A stretch of 64,000 nucleotides of DNA from assembly GCF_030125375.1 (NCBI RefSeq), contig NZ_JASJUU010000005.1:127102-191101 (forward strand), given 5' to 3'. Shown piece by piece: positions 23,806 through 31,657 of the stretch; the stretch's first letter is position 1; each line of letters opens with the position of its first letter. Source of the DNA: Pseudoalteromonas umbrosa (GTDB lineage: Bacteria > Pseudomonadota > Gammaproteobacteria > Enterobacterales > Alteromonadaceae). A model generated the notes under the pieces. The model saw only the letters and a program-made list of their open reading frames with translations. It did no database searches and was not told the origin of the DNA. Both the position numbers and the translations under genes were made by a program.

Positions 23806-23823
23806 AGTGAGATATATCTCACA
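23806..23823. promoter_or_regulatory. UvrY/GacA-like palindromic site
   Basis: AGTGAGATATATCTCACA has a 16-bp perfect palindrome of form GTGA-N8-TCAC. Spacing and halves fit the GacA/UvrY box TGTAAG-N6-CTTACA, and it matches about 14 of 18 bases of the E. coli csrB UvrY site as I recall it. It is centred about 165 bases upstream of the predicted start of the CsrB-like RNA, the usual distal position for such sites. CRP would need N6 between the halves and is less likely. Confidence 0.55.
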
Positions 23824-23834
23824 CGGAACAGATC

Positions 23835-23864
23835 AAAAAAAGGCAACGATCTCGTTGCCTTTTT
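23835..23864 (-). terminator. Terminator of cytochrome c4 gene
   Basis: GGCAACGA/TCGTTGCC with flanking A and T runs lies 45 bases after the cytochrome stop and gives a complete rho-independent terminator on the minus strand. Confidence 0.9.
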
Positions 23865-23909
23865 CAATAATCAGAGTTTACGTTATATCACGAAAAACCA
23901 AATACGACT

Positions 23910-24542
23910 TTAGTGCAAGCCACCTAAGTACTTAGATAAAACTTCAATATCCTTGTCTGTTAACTTCGACGCAATATCCCGCATCATACCGTTCGCATCA
24001 TTACCACGAGTACCATCACGGAACTTCATCAGCTGTGCTTTGATGTATTCAGGGTGTTGAAACGAAATTTTAGGGAATTGTGCCAATGATGTCCCATTGC
24101 CTCTTGGGCCATGACACGCCATACACGAGGGGATCCCTCGCTCAGCATCACCTGCTCGATATAATTTTTGACCCGTTTGAACAACATCTTCAGGGGTTGT
24201 ACCTGCACTCATTGGCATACTTGCAAAATAGGCTGACAGATCTTTCATGTCTTGATCAGAGAGCGGCATTGCCATGCCACTCATCACAGGGTCCATACGA
24301 CCCTTAGCACCACCTGATGTCATACCCAATTTAAACTCTTTGAGCTGTTTATACATATAATCAGCATGCTGACCTGCAATTTTTGGATACATGGTTACAG
24401 GGGCGTTGCCATTTGGTCCATGACATGCTGCACACGTTGCCGCTTTAGCCTTACCAGCCTCGGCGTCCCCATCGAATGCTACTGCGCTGTTGAATGACAG
24501 CGTGCCAAGCAGCATAGTTAAAGATAATGCTATTTTTTTCAT
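23910..24542 (-). CDS. Cytochrome c4, dihaem periplasmic
   Basis: This 210-residue protein has a Sec signal peptide (MKKIALSLTMLLGTLSFNSAVA) and two class I cytochrome c domains with haem motifs CAACH (37-41) and CMACH (140-144). Axial Met candidates lie in MAMPLSDQDM and MMRDIA. Cytochrome c4 passes electrons from the bc1 complex to cbb3-type oxidases. The 350-base leader contains two strong hairpins. In other gammaproteobacteria it also lies next to engB. Confidence 0.95.
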   Translation of the reverse strand: MKKIALSLTMLLGTLSFNSAVAFDGDAEAGKAKAATCAACHGPNGNAPVTMYPKIAGQHADYMYKQLKEFKLGMTSGGAKGRMDPVMSGMAMPLSDQDMKDLSAYFASMPMSAGTTPEDVVQTGQKLYRAGDAERGIPSCMACHGPRGNGTSLAQFPKISFQHPEYIKAQLMKFRDGTRGNDANGMMRDIASKLTDKDIEVLSKYLGGLH

Positions 24543-24894
24543 GGTAAATTCTCTGTTTCGACCCTGTAACTATCTGCTTAAATGAAATACGCTAAATTTC
24601 ACAATAATAAGCAGATACTAATCTGTGCACATTGACTTAAAATTTTTAAGTGACGCTCAATGTTTGTTGCTTTACCTTGTAATATTTAAATACTACACGA
24701 TAAAAAAAGCCCCGCCATGCTTAGTGGCTATTATAAAACTGCTAATTTATAGGTAATTGACATAGATTAAACTTAGTCCAGAAATTCTCTTGACGCTGCT
24801 AAAAATTGTCGACTTTCTCAGCTTTTGCATTGTGTGCCAGATGTAATAAAATAGGTATGAATTAAAGAATCAAGCAATCCGCCTAGGAGTTAGA
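24543..24894. other. Intergenic region cytochrome c4 / engB with strong hairpins
   Basis: Two inverted repeats stand out. At 24571-24617, TATCTGCTTA pairs with TAAGCAGATA, with TGAAAT/ATTTCA nested inside. At 24630-24662, CATTGA/TCAATG has CTTAAAA/TTTTAAG inside. Both would lie in the 5' leader of the cytochrome gene. The remainder up to engB (ribosome site AGGAG) is AT-rich with no gene-like frame. Confidence 0.5.
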
Positions 24895-25539
24895 GTGTTA
24901 AAATCTCGTATGCCATATAACCGCGCTACTTTCATCACCAGCGCACCTGATATTACCCGCCTACCTGCAGACAGTGGCATAGAGGTCGCATTTGCTGGGC
25001 GTTCTAACGCTGGCAAGTCTAGTGCTTTGAATACATTGACAGATCAAAAATTGGCGCGTACCAGTAAAACCCCTGGCCGTACTCAATTGATCAATACCTT
25101 TGCTCTGGATGAAGACAAGCGCCTAATTGACTTACCTGGTTACGGTTTTGCTAAAGTCCCCATTGAGATGAAGAAAAAATGGCAAAAGTCTCTGGGCGAA
25201 TATTTGCAAAAAAGACAGAGCCTAAAAGGCATTGTGGTGTTAATGGATATCCGCCATCCTATGAAAGACTTAGATATGGATCTCATCAATTGGGCAGTAG
25301 GAAGCGATATCCCTGTACTTGCACTGCTGACAAAAGCAGACAAATTAAAGCAAGGCAAACGCAAAGCCGAAGTCTTACAAGTACGAAAAGCCCTTTCTGA
25401 ACTAGATGGCGATATTACTGTTCATGCCTTTTCATCATTAAAAGGGCTTGGACTAAAAGAGCTTGCTTGGCAGCTAGATGACTGGTTCCTCGGACCTTAT
25501 GTCAAAGAAGAAGCGGACGATAACACGCCAAACGACTAG
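24895..25539 (+). CDS. engB: Ribosome biogenesis GTP-binding protein EngB
   Basis: This essential TrmE-Era-EngA-like GTPase of 50S assembly has 214 residues. G1 is [13 protein letters not shown]2 [13 protein letters not shown]3 LPGYG (DLPGYGFAK), G4 TKAD and G5 SSLKG. The start is GTG with AGGAG five bases upstream. Its 3' end overlaps the convergent DUF1285 gene by four bases. Confidence 0.96.
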   Translation: MLKSRMPYNRATFITSAPDITRLPADSGIEVAFAGRSNAGKSSALNTLTDQKLARTSKTPGRTQLINTFALDEDKRLIDLPGYGFAKVPIEMKKKWQKSLGEYLQKRQSLKGIVVLMDIRHPMKDLDMDLINWAVGSDIPVLALLTKADKLKQGKRKAEVLQVRKALSELDGDITVHAFSSLKGLGLKELAWQLDDWFLGPYVKEEADDNTPND

Positions 25540-26075
25540 GTTAGCTCATACGCCTGACCAGCGGAGTGCAATGTCATCGACTGTCGTTGCTCATTGTACT
25601 TCGCAATCTCTGCCCATTGATAATAAACATTGCGCTCAATACGCGCGCACAACCCATAATTTAGCTGTAAATGCGGAACTTGCTGGTCTTTATACTCAGC
25701 CATGTACAAGGGAAATGCCTTACAAATAGGCCATAACCTGCCCAAATTATCTTCGCAAATAATCGTTGGCTCAAGGTCATATTGCTGAGCAACCTCAGAG
25801 ACATGCCAAGCTACAATAATAAATGGACTTTCCTCTACAGTGACTGCACATGTTTCAGAGGGCGTTTTTAACGTATATTCACCCTGCTCACAACTGAGCA
25901 CACTGGCAAATAAGCGCACCAATGTGAGGCGTTTAATCTCATCCCCTTGATGAAACCAACGTCCTGCACCATCAATTAAAAATGTGCCTACACCACACTC
26001 ACCAGCTTGCCAACGTTCAGTCGGTGAATGTGCAGATACATAGTGCGCTATTAACTGTTCCAGTTTATCTGTCAT
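25536..26075 (-). CDS. DUF1285 protein
   Basis: This 179-residue cytoplasmic protein resembles the DUF1285 family ([53 protein letters not shown]). The family is usually described by two beta-rich subdomains and has no known function. Its start overlaps the YceI-like gene by 11 bases, so the two form a unit. Confidence 0.85.
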   Translation of the reverse strand: MTDKLEQLIAHYVSAHSPTERWQAGECGVGTFLIDGAGRWFHQGDEIKRLTLVRLFASVLSCEQGEYTLKTPSETCAVTVEESPFIIVAWHVSEVAQQYDLEPTIICEDNLGRLWPICKAFPLYMAEYKDQQVPHLQLNYGLCARIERNVYYQWAEIAKYNEQRQSMTLHSAGQAYELT

Positions 26076-26631
26076 GAAAAACCAAATTAAACGTCACAGG
26101 GACTGTTTGTGCGATGCTATTTAGGCCTGCTAATTTGCGTAAAGCTTCAATCCCATCAGTTAGGTCAAAATCACGGCTATTAATGAGTACTGCACGCAGT
26201 GGCGATACTTGCAGTGTTTTAGCCTGATTATTCACCATAAGGTCCAGCTTTAACACCAAGCTTTTACCATGCAAATTAAGTGTAACTGGTACTGCTTTGA
26301 GCACTTGAGGACCCGTATCAAGCTGGGATAACCATGGCTTAATGTCAGCCTTAATGGTTGCTGTTTGATATTGAGAAACATCAAACAGCACTTTTTTCAT
26401 GCGCTCATTTCTGATTGGGATTAGGGATTCAATACTGCTTAAGTCAATCTCTATACTCAACTGGCCTGACTCAGTGATCTCACCAGACAGTGATGTGAAA
26501 TGATGATTTTCAGCGACACTATTTAATTTTATAGAGGTGAAGCTCAGATCACTCAGCTCACTATTTAGCTGCCAAGCGGACACAGCTTGAGACATTAAAC
26601 ATAAGCTACCAACAAGAAAAGGCTTAAGCAT
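26065..26631 (-). CDS. YceI-like periplasmic protein
   Basis: This 188-residue protein has a signal peptide (MLKPFLVGSLCLMSQAVSA) and a YceI lipocalin-like domain (WQLNSELSDLSFTSIKLNSVAENHHFTSLSGEI.., RMKKVLFDVSQYQTATIKADI). YceI proteins bind isoprenoid or other hydrophobic ligands in the periplasm. The ligand here is unknown. Confidence 0.85.
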   Translation of the reverse strand: MLKPFLVGSLCLMSQAVSAWQLNSELSDLSFTSIKLNSVAENHHFTSLSGEITESGQLSIEIDLSSIESLIPIRNERMKKVLFDVSQYQTATIKADIKPWLSQLDTGPQVLKAVPVTLNLHGKSLVLKLDLMVNNQAKTLQVSPLRAVLINSRDFDLTDGIEALRKLAGLNSIAQTVPVTFNLVFHDR

Positions 26632-26754
26632 GACATATTCCTATTTGTAAAATTTTTCACATCTTAACAAATAAATATGGAGAGAGTTAGATTTACACCT
26701 ACTGATCAATATTTGATATGTCGAAATTTAAAAGACTGACAGATATATTATGAA

Positions 26755-26930
26755 GAGAAAAGCCGGCTCGTATAAACCTTTTACGAGCCGTTATAGCAAT
26801 CTGGGGAGAAGCTATCAATACACAGTATCCTCTTTCGAGAGATACATCATCAACAGGATGTCCTACAGGATGAGGACGCCGCGAACTGTAGCAAATAGCC
26901 ATCTAGAAATAAACAGCACAAAGCAAATAA
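26755..26930 (-). ncRNA. Candidate structured small RNA downstream of polA
   Basis: On the minus strand, successive hairpins occur: GTCCT/AGGAC with an eight-base loop; CTC-GAAA-GAG; and the final CGGCTCGTA/TACGAGCCG stem followed by CTTTTCTCTTC, resembling a terminator. The region follows the polA terminator on the same strand, where E. coli encodes spf. I see no clear promoter, and the sequence does not match Spot 42. The 5' boundary is a guess. Confidence 0.3.
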
Positions 26931-27035
26931 CGAGCCAATTTGATAAATGATAAACAAGCAGGCCACACTTATTACATTAAAGTTACATATAACCGATGAA
27001 TTCGGGACGTATACAGCATTTTATGCAATACAAAT

Positions 27036-27063
27036 AAAAAAGCATGACTAAGTCATGCTTTTA
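27036..27063 (-). terminator. Terminator of polA
   Basis: AAAAAAGCATGAC - loop - GTCATGCTTTT lies about 25 bases after the polA stop and would act on both strands. Confidence 0.9.
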
Positions 27064-27088
27064 TCTGTAAATACTAAGAGGTGTTTAA

Positions 27089-29839
27089 TTAATGGGCTTG
27101 TTCCCAGTTTTCACCATGATCAGCTTCAACCACAAGTGGCACATCTAATTGTGCAGCTTCACTCATTAATCTGCAAATTTGTTGACTAAATTCAGCCACC
27201 TTATCGGCACTGATTTCAAAAACCAATTCATCATGTACTTGCATTAATAGCTTAATTTCATCTTGGCTATGTGTTTGCAACCACTGATGTACTTTGATCA
27301 TGGCTTTTTTAATGATATCAGCAGCGGTTCCCTGCATTGGAGCATTGATTGCCGCACGTTCAGCAGCTTTACGACGCGCACCATTGCGCGCCTTAATATC
27401 AGGTAAATAAAGACGACGACCAAACAAGGTCTCAACGTACCCTTGCTCAGCCGCCTTTTCACGCGTGCTTTCCATATACTCTAAAACACCTGGGAAGCGC
27501 TCAAAGTATTTATCCATGTAATGCTGAGCTTCATTACGTGGAATATCTAGCTGGCGCGCAAGGCCAAATGCACTCATACCATAGATCAAGCCAAAGTTTA
27601 CCGCTTTCGCTTTACGACGCATATCCGAGGTCACTTCTTCAAGTGGCACTGAAAATACTTCTGAAGCCGTTGCACTATGGACATCTTTGCCTTGCGCAAA
27701 TGCGCTTAACAAACCTTTATCCTGAGATAAATGCGCCATAATTCTCAGCTCAATTTGGCTGTAGTCGGCCGCTAAAATCACATGCCCTTGATCTGCAACA
27801 AATGCTTGGCGGATCCGACGCCCTGCTTCATTACGAATTGGAATGTTTTGCAAGTTAGGATCGCTGGAGCTTAAACGACCTGTTGCTGTAACAGCTTGAT
27901 GATATGAAGTGTGTACACGCTGCGTATCCGCGTTAACCAACTTTGGTAATTTGTCTGTATAGGTCGACTTCAGCTTTGCCAAGCCGCGATGTTCGATGAT
28001 GAGCTTTGGCAAAGGATAATCATGTGCTAATTCCTGTAGCACTTCCTCAGCGGTAGAAGGTGCACCTTTTGGTGTTTTCTTCAAAATTGGCAGTCCAAGC
28101 TTTTCAAACAAGATTGTTTGTAATTGCTTTGTGGAGCTTAAGTTAAACTCTTCTTCAGCCAAGGTATATGCTTCTTGTTCCAGTTCTGCTAAGCGCTTTT
28201 CAATTTCTAAGCTTTGTTCACCTAGCATAGTGCTGTCAATTTGAACGCCCGTTCGCTCCATATCAGAAAGGACATTAATTAATGGCAATTCAATATCCTT
28301 AAACACACTCACTAGACTCGACTCTTTTTCTAGTAGCGGCCATAAATGCTGGTGCAAACGAAGCGTAATATCGGCATCTTCAGCAGCATAAGGCGCCGCC
28401 TTATCAAGCTCTATTTGGTTGAATGTAAGTTGCTTTTTGCCTTTGCCAGCGATATCTTCAAAGCTGATATTTTTGTGACCTAAATACTTCAGTGCCAATG
28501 AGTCCATATCATGTCTGGTACCCACACTGTTAAAGACATAAGATTCGAGCATAGTATCAAATGCGATACCATTTAATGTGATACCCGCACGGGCCAGTAC
28601 GCTTTTATCATACTTTAAATTTTGCCCTACTTTTTTAATGCTTTCATCTTCTAAGATCGGCTGTAAATGTTCAAACACCAAACCTTTATCTAACTGTTCA
28701 GGCGCCCCCATATAGTCGTGGGTTAAAGGTAAATATGCCGCTTCACCAGCTTCAACCGCGAAGCTCATACCAACCAAGTCAGCCTGCATGTAATCTAGAC
28801 TGGTGGTTTCAGTATCAAAGGCGAACACATCTGCGCCCTTGAGCTTCTCAACCCAAACTTTTAACTGCTCAACCGTTAAGATTGTCTCATAGTTGCCTTC
28901 AATCTCAGGTTGTTGTGCTTCGACAGCCGTTGGCGTTTTGCTATCAGCTGCTGATTTACCATCGAGTAGTTCACTCAACCATCGTTTGAATTCACATTGA
29001 CCGTATAGCTCAACCAAGCGATCTTTGTCCATCGGTTGGATCTTGAATGTATCGAGATCTTCTTCAACATCACAATCAAGTTTGATGGTCGCTAGCTCAT
29101 ATGAAAGCTCAAGCTGTGCTTTATGCTCTTCTAGCTTTTTCGCCATGCTTTTTGAGCCACGAAAACCAAGTGGTGCAATTTCATCTAGGTTATCGTAAAG
29201 CGTGGTAATTGAGCCTAGGCCCTGTAACATTGCCAATGCCGTTTTTTCACCAACGCCCGGCACGCCTGGAATGTTATCGACCTTGTCCCCCATTAAGGCA
29301 AGGAAATCAATGATCAGCTCAGGACCGATACCAAACTTATCCACTACACCTGCCGGATCTAAAACCGTATCAGTCATTGTATTGATTAACGTCACATGCT
29401 CATTAACTAACTGAGCCATGTCTTTATCGCCTGTACTTATCAGAACATGGCGCTTTTGCTCAGAAGCAATACGAGAGAAAGTACCAATTACGTCATCTGC
29501 TTCAACCCCTGCAATACTGACCAGTGGCAGACCCATTGCTTTTATGATTTCATGAATCGGCTCAATCTGCGTACGCAAATCATCCGGCATCGGCGGTCGG
29601 TTTGCCTTGTACTCAGAGTACATGTCATTTCTGAACGTTGGCCCTTTAGCATCAAATATCACGACCATATGGCTAGGATCAAATTGCTTAAGTAAGCTCT
29701 TAAGCATATTGATTACCCCATAGATTGCGCCAGTGGCTTCCCCCTGAGAATTAGTCAAATGCGGTGGCGCATGATAAGCGCGGAATAAATAGGAAGAACC
29801 ATCCACTAAAATTAAAGGGTTTTCTGGGATCTGAGGCAT
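27089..29839 (-). CDS. polA: DNA polymerase I
   Basis: This 916-residue three-domain enzyme has a 5'-3' nuclease (residues 1 to about 290: [39 protein letters not shown]), a 3'-5' proofreading exonuclease (about 325-520: [11 protein letters not shown], retaining the DxE metal ligands) and a family A polymerase (about 520-916: [12 protein letters not shown] motif [17 protein letters not shown] motif B, VHDELVFE motif C). It fills RNA-primer gaps and acts in repair. All catalytic residues visible appear intact. Confidence 0.98.
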   Translation of the reverse strand: MPQIPENPLILVDGSSYLFRAYHAPPHLTNSQGEATGAIYGVINMLKSLLKQFDPSHMVVIFDAKGPTFRNDMYSEYKANRPPMPDDLRTQIEPIHEIIKAMGLPLVSIAGVEADDVIGTFSRIASEQKRHVLISTGDKDMAQLVNEHVTLINTMTDTVLDPAGVVDKFGIGPELIIDFLALMGDKVDNIPGVPGVGEKTALAMLQGLGSITTLYDNLDEIAPLGFRGSKSMAKKLEEHKAQLELSYELATIKLDCDVEEDLDTFKIQPMDKDRLVELYGQCEFKRWLSELLDGKSAADSKTPTAVEAQQPEIEGNYETILTVEQLKVWVEKLKGADVFAFDTETTSLDYMQADLVGMSFAVEAGEAAYLPLTHDYMGAPEQLDKGLVFEHLQPILEDESIKKVGQNLKYDKSVLARAGITLNGIAFDTMLESYVFNSVGTRHDMDSLALKYLGHKNISFEDIAGKGKKQLTFNQIELDKAAPYAAEDADITLRLHQHLWPLLEKESSLVSVFKDIELPLINVLSDMERTGVQIDSTMLGEQSLEIEKRLAELEQEAYTLAEEEFNLSSTKQLQTILFEKLGLPILKKTPKGAPSTAEEVLQELAHDYPLPKLIIEHRGLAKLKSTYTDKLPKLVNADTQRVHTSYHQAVTATGRLSSSDPNLQNIPIRNEAGRRIRQAFVADQGHVILAADYSQIELRIMAHLSQDKGLLSAFAQGKDVHSATASEVFSVPLEEVTSDMRRKAKAVNFGLIYGMSAFGLARQLDIPRNEAQHYMDKYFERFPGVLEYMESTREKAAEQGYVETLFGRRLYLPDIKARNGARRKAAERAAINAPMQGTAADIIKKAMIKVHQWLQTHSQDEIKLLMQVHDELVFEISADKVAEFSQQICRLMSEAAQLDVPLVVEADHGENWEQAH

Positions 29840-30260
29840 AATATTTTTGGATCCTAATAAATGAAATTGAATAACTCGCTAAGGATGCCACAAGGCATAG
29901 CATAAAACGAGAGGAGTGCAATGAAACTTAACAAGGAAAAACTGTGGATAACTTTGTAGATAAACATAAGAAAGGCACCAGCAATAAATTAAAGCTAGTG
30001 TTCTAATACATACAACGTAATGATAAATATAGTAAAATACACAAACTAAATTTCATACAATAAAATACGAATTTGTGGAAATGTATTAACTCATGTATTT
30101 TTCACCATAGAAAACTGGTGATAAAACGACCCGTTATTTCGAGCGGACGCGTATACTAACATAAATGATCAAAGATCAAAGCAGATCCTTTATATTTTTT
30201 TTCACAGTTGGTCGTCTTACATTGAATATAGCAGGCACAATAAGCCTTAGGAGATAAGAA
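29840..30260. other. Intergenic region polA / elbB
   Basis: This divergent promoter region of 421 bases is strongly AT-rich from 29990 to 30090. It holds a 12-codon open frame with a strong ribosome site at 29921-29959, and an inverted repeat TCACCA/TGGTGA (30102-30121) about 140 bases before elbB. No longer gene-like frame is present. Confidence 0.5.
29921..29959 (+). CDS. Mini-ORF resembling a truncated GG-peptide leader
   Basis: This 12-residue frame, MKLNKEKLWITL, has AGGAG a few bases before the ATG. Its first six residues resemble the N-terminus of the double-glycine peptide at 53983 (MKLNKKHL). It stops before any core. It may be a decayed copy, a leader peptide, or coincidence. Confidence 0.25.
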   Translation: MKLNKEKLWITL

Positions 30261-30914
30261 ATGAAACAAGTAGCAATCATTTTTAGTGGTTGTGGAGTAT
30301 TTGATGGTGCAGAGATCCATGAATCTGTATTGACCATGCTTCATCTAGCACAGCAAGGCATTGCATACCGCTGCTTTGCCCCAAATATTGAACAGCACCA
30401 TGTTATTAATCATATAACAGGTGAAGAGCAAGCCGAATCTCGCAATGTATTAACTGAAGCTGCGCGTATTGCACGTGGAGAAATTCAAGATTTAGCAGAG
30501 CTTAACGTGGATGATTTTGCTGCCTTAGTGATCCCGGGCGGGTTTGGCGTTGCTAAAAACTTATCTGATTTTGCGTTCAAAGGCGCAGAGTCACAAGTGC
30601 TTGAATCACTCAAGTCAATCTGTCAGCAATTTAACAGCAAAAATAAGCCGATAACGTATTTATGTATCGCACCAGCTCTGATTGGCCATATTCATCAACC
30701 AGGTACAAAAGCCACCATTGGTACAGATGCTGACACTGCCGCTGCAGTGAATGCACTCGGCGCTGAGCACGTAGAATGTGCTGTTACCGACATCGTTGTA
30801 GACGAGCTGCAACTAGTAATTAGCACCCCTGCTTATATGTTGGCAAGTAACATCGTTGAAGCGTCAGCAGGCATAGAAAAAGCAATAAAACGCCTCGCAC
30901 AACTGATCGATTAA
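30261..30914 (+). CDS. elbB: Isoprenoid biosynthesis glyoxalase ElbB
   Basis: This 217-residue DJ-1/PfpI-fold protein has the ElbB signatures MKQVAIIFSGCGVFDGAEIHE at the N-terminus, LVIPGGFGVAKNLSDFAF, and the nucleophile Cys in TYLCIAPALI. ElbB shows glyoxalase activity in vitro and is linked genetically to isoprenoid synthesis in E. coli. AGGAG precedes the ATG. It is monocistronic here. Confidence 0.94.
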   Translation: MKQVAIIFSGCGVFDGAEIHESVLTMLHLAQQGIAYRCFAPNIEQHHVINHITGEEQAESRNVLTEAARIARGEIQDLAELNVDDFAALVIPGGFGVAKNLSDFAFKGAESQVLESLKSICQQFNSKNKPITYLCIAPALIGHIHQPGTKATIGTDADTAAAVNALGAEHVECAVTDIVVDELQLVISTPAYMLASNIVEASAGIEKAIKRLAQLID

Positions 30915-31121
30915 ACGCGCAATTACTTGCTCACAAAAAATTTGCTTGGTTTTAAGCATAAACGACCAAATCTTTGCCCTAACGCAATAAAAGATGTTTT
31001 TTATACGCTTAAGATCAAGTTTAAATTTTAACTAATTTGGTGGTGACGTTATACTCAATTAGGAACCGTCATCCGTCGTGCTTCGTGATCGAAGACATTA
31101 AATTTGAAGTGAGCAAGGTAA

Positions 31122-31511
31122 ATGAAGAAACTGTCAGCAGCACTCTTAATGCTATCCACGGCCGCCGTTGCCCAGCCGTATGATAATTCTCTAACCGAAG
31201 AAGCCATCAAAAAGCGATTAGCGCCGATAGGTTCAGTCTATTTAGCGGGTGCACAAGACACTGCAGCCGCAGTACCATCCGGACCACGCTCTGGTGAGCA
31301 AATCTACCAAGCTTCTTGCTTTGCTTGCCATGGGACAGGTGCATTGGGTGCGCCAAAAACAGCGGATGATTGGGCTGCACGTTTAAGTAAAGGTTCAGAC
31401 GTGCTGCTTGACCACGCCATCAATGGATTCAATGCAATGCCGCCAAAAGGCACTTGTATGGACTGTAGTGACGAAGAAATTCAAGCCGCTATCGACTTCA
31501 TGCTTAAATAA
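31122..31511 (+). CDS. Cytochrome c5
   Basis: This small periplasmic monohaem cytochrome (129 residues) has a signal peptide (MKKLSAALLMLSTAAVA), haem motif CFACH at 66-70, an axial Met in FNAMPPKG, and the CMDC disulfide typical of c5. It carries electrons to terminal oxidases, alongside cytochrome c4 in the same window. It is followed by a long perfect inverted repeat at 31524-31557. Confidence 0.93.
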   Translation: MKKLSAALLMLSTAAVAQPYDNSLTEEAIKKRLAPIGSVYLAGAQDTAAAVPSGPRSGEQIYQASCFACHGTGALGAPKTADDWAARLSKGSDVLLDHAINGFNAMPPKGTCMDCSDEEIQAAIDFMLK

Positions 31512-31523
31512 AACCGTTTAAAA

Positions 31524-31557
31524 AATAGAGACAAATACTCGCATATTTGTCTCTATT
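31524..31557. terminator. Long inverted repeat after cytochrome c5
   Basis: AATAGAGACAAATA pairs perfectly over 14 bp with TATTTGTCTCTATT around the loop CTCGCA, 12 bases after the stop codon. There is no T-run after it on the plus strand, so it is a 3' stabilising hairpin or an atypical terminator. A second 10-bp repeat follows at 31561-31597. Confidence 0.5.
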
Positions 31558-31657
31558 AGGGCAAAATGTTTGTCTAGTAACTGAATTAACATTTTGCACT
31601 TGACCCCTCTAGTCAAAAGTGAAAATATAAAGTTTAATAAATAAACAATAATAGCCT

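Larger units (their letters stand above)
26632..27088. other. Intergenic region between polA end and the YceI-like gene
   Basis: This gap of 457 bases is downstream of polA, where E. coli carries the Spot 42 RNA; the conserved Spot 42 sequence is not seen. It contains the polA terminator (27036-27063), a perfect 9-bp inverted repeat CGGCTCGTA/TACGAGCCG (26764-26790) followed on the minus strand by CTTTTCTCTTC, and two ACAGGATG motifs at 26853-26872. Short frames exist on both strands but lack ribosome sites. Confidence 0.5.

Noticed and set aside
23806-23823. CRP binding site reading of the palindrome
   Set aside because: CRP sites have six bases between GTGA and TCAC, whereas here there are eight, which fits the GacA/UvrY type.
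26750-26950. Plus-strand 66-codon frame in the polA gap
   Set aside because: It has no ribosome site, a basic random-looking composition, and lies over inverted repeats. The overlapping minus-strand frame at 26699-26902 fails for the same reasons.
26632-27088. A Spot 42 (spf) gene downstream of polA
   Set aside because: The conserved 5' sequence of Spot 42 is not found on either strand, so only an unnamed structured RNA is proposed.
30102-30121. TCACCA/TGGTGA repeat as an elbB terminator or riboswitch
   Set aside because: It is a six-base stem in an AT-rich promoter region with no T-run and no known aptamer core.
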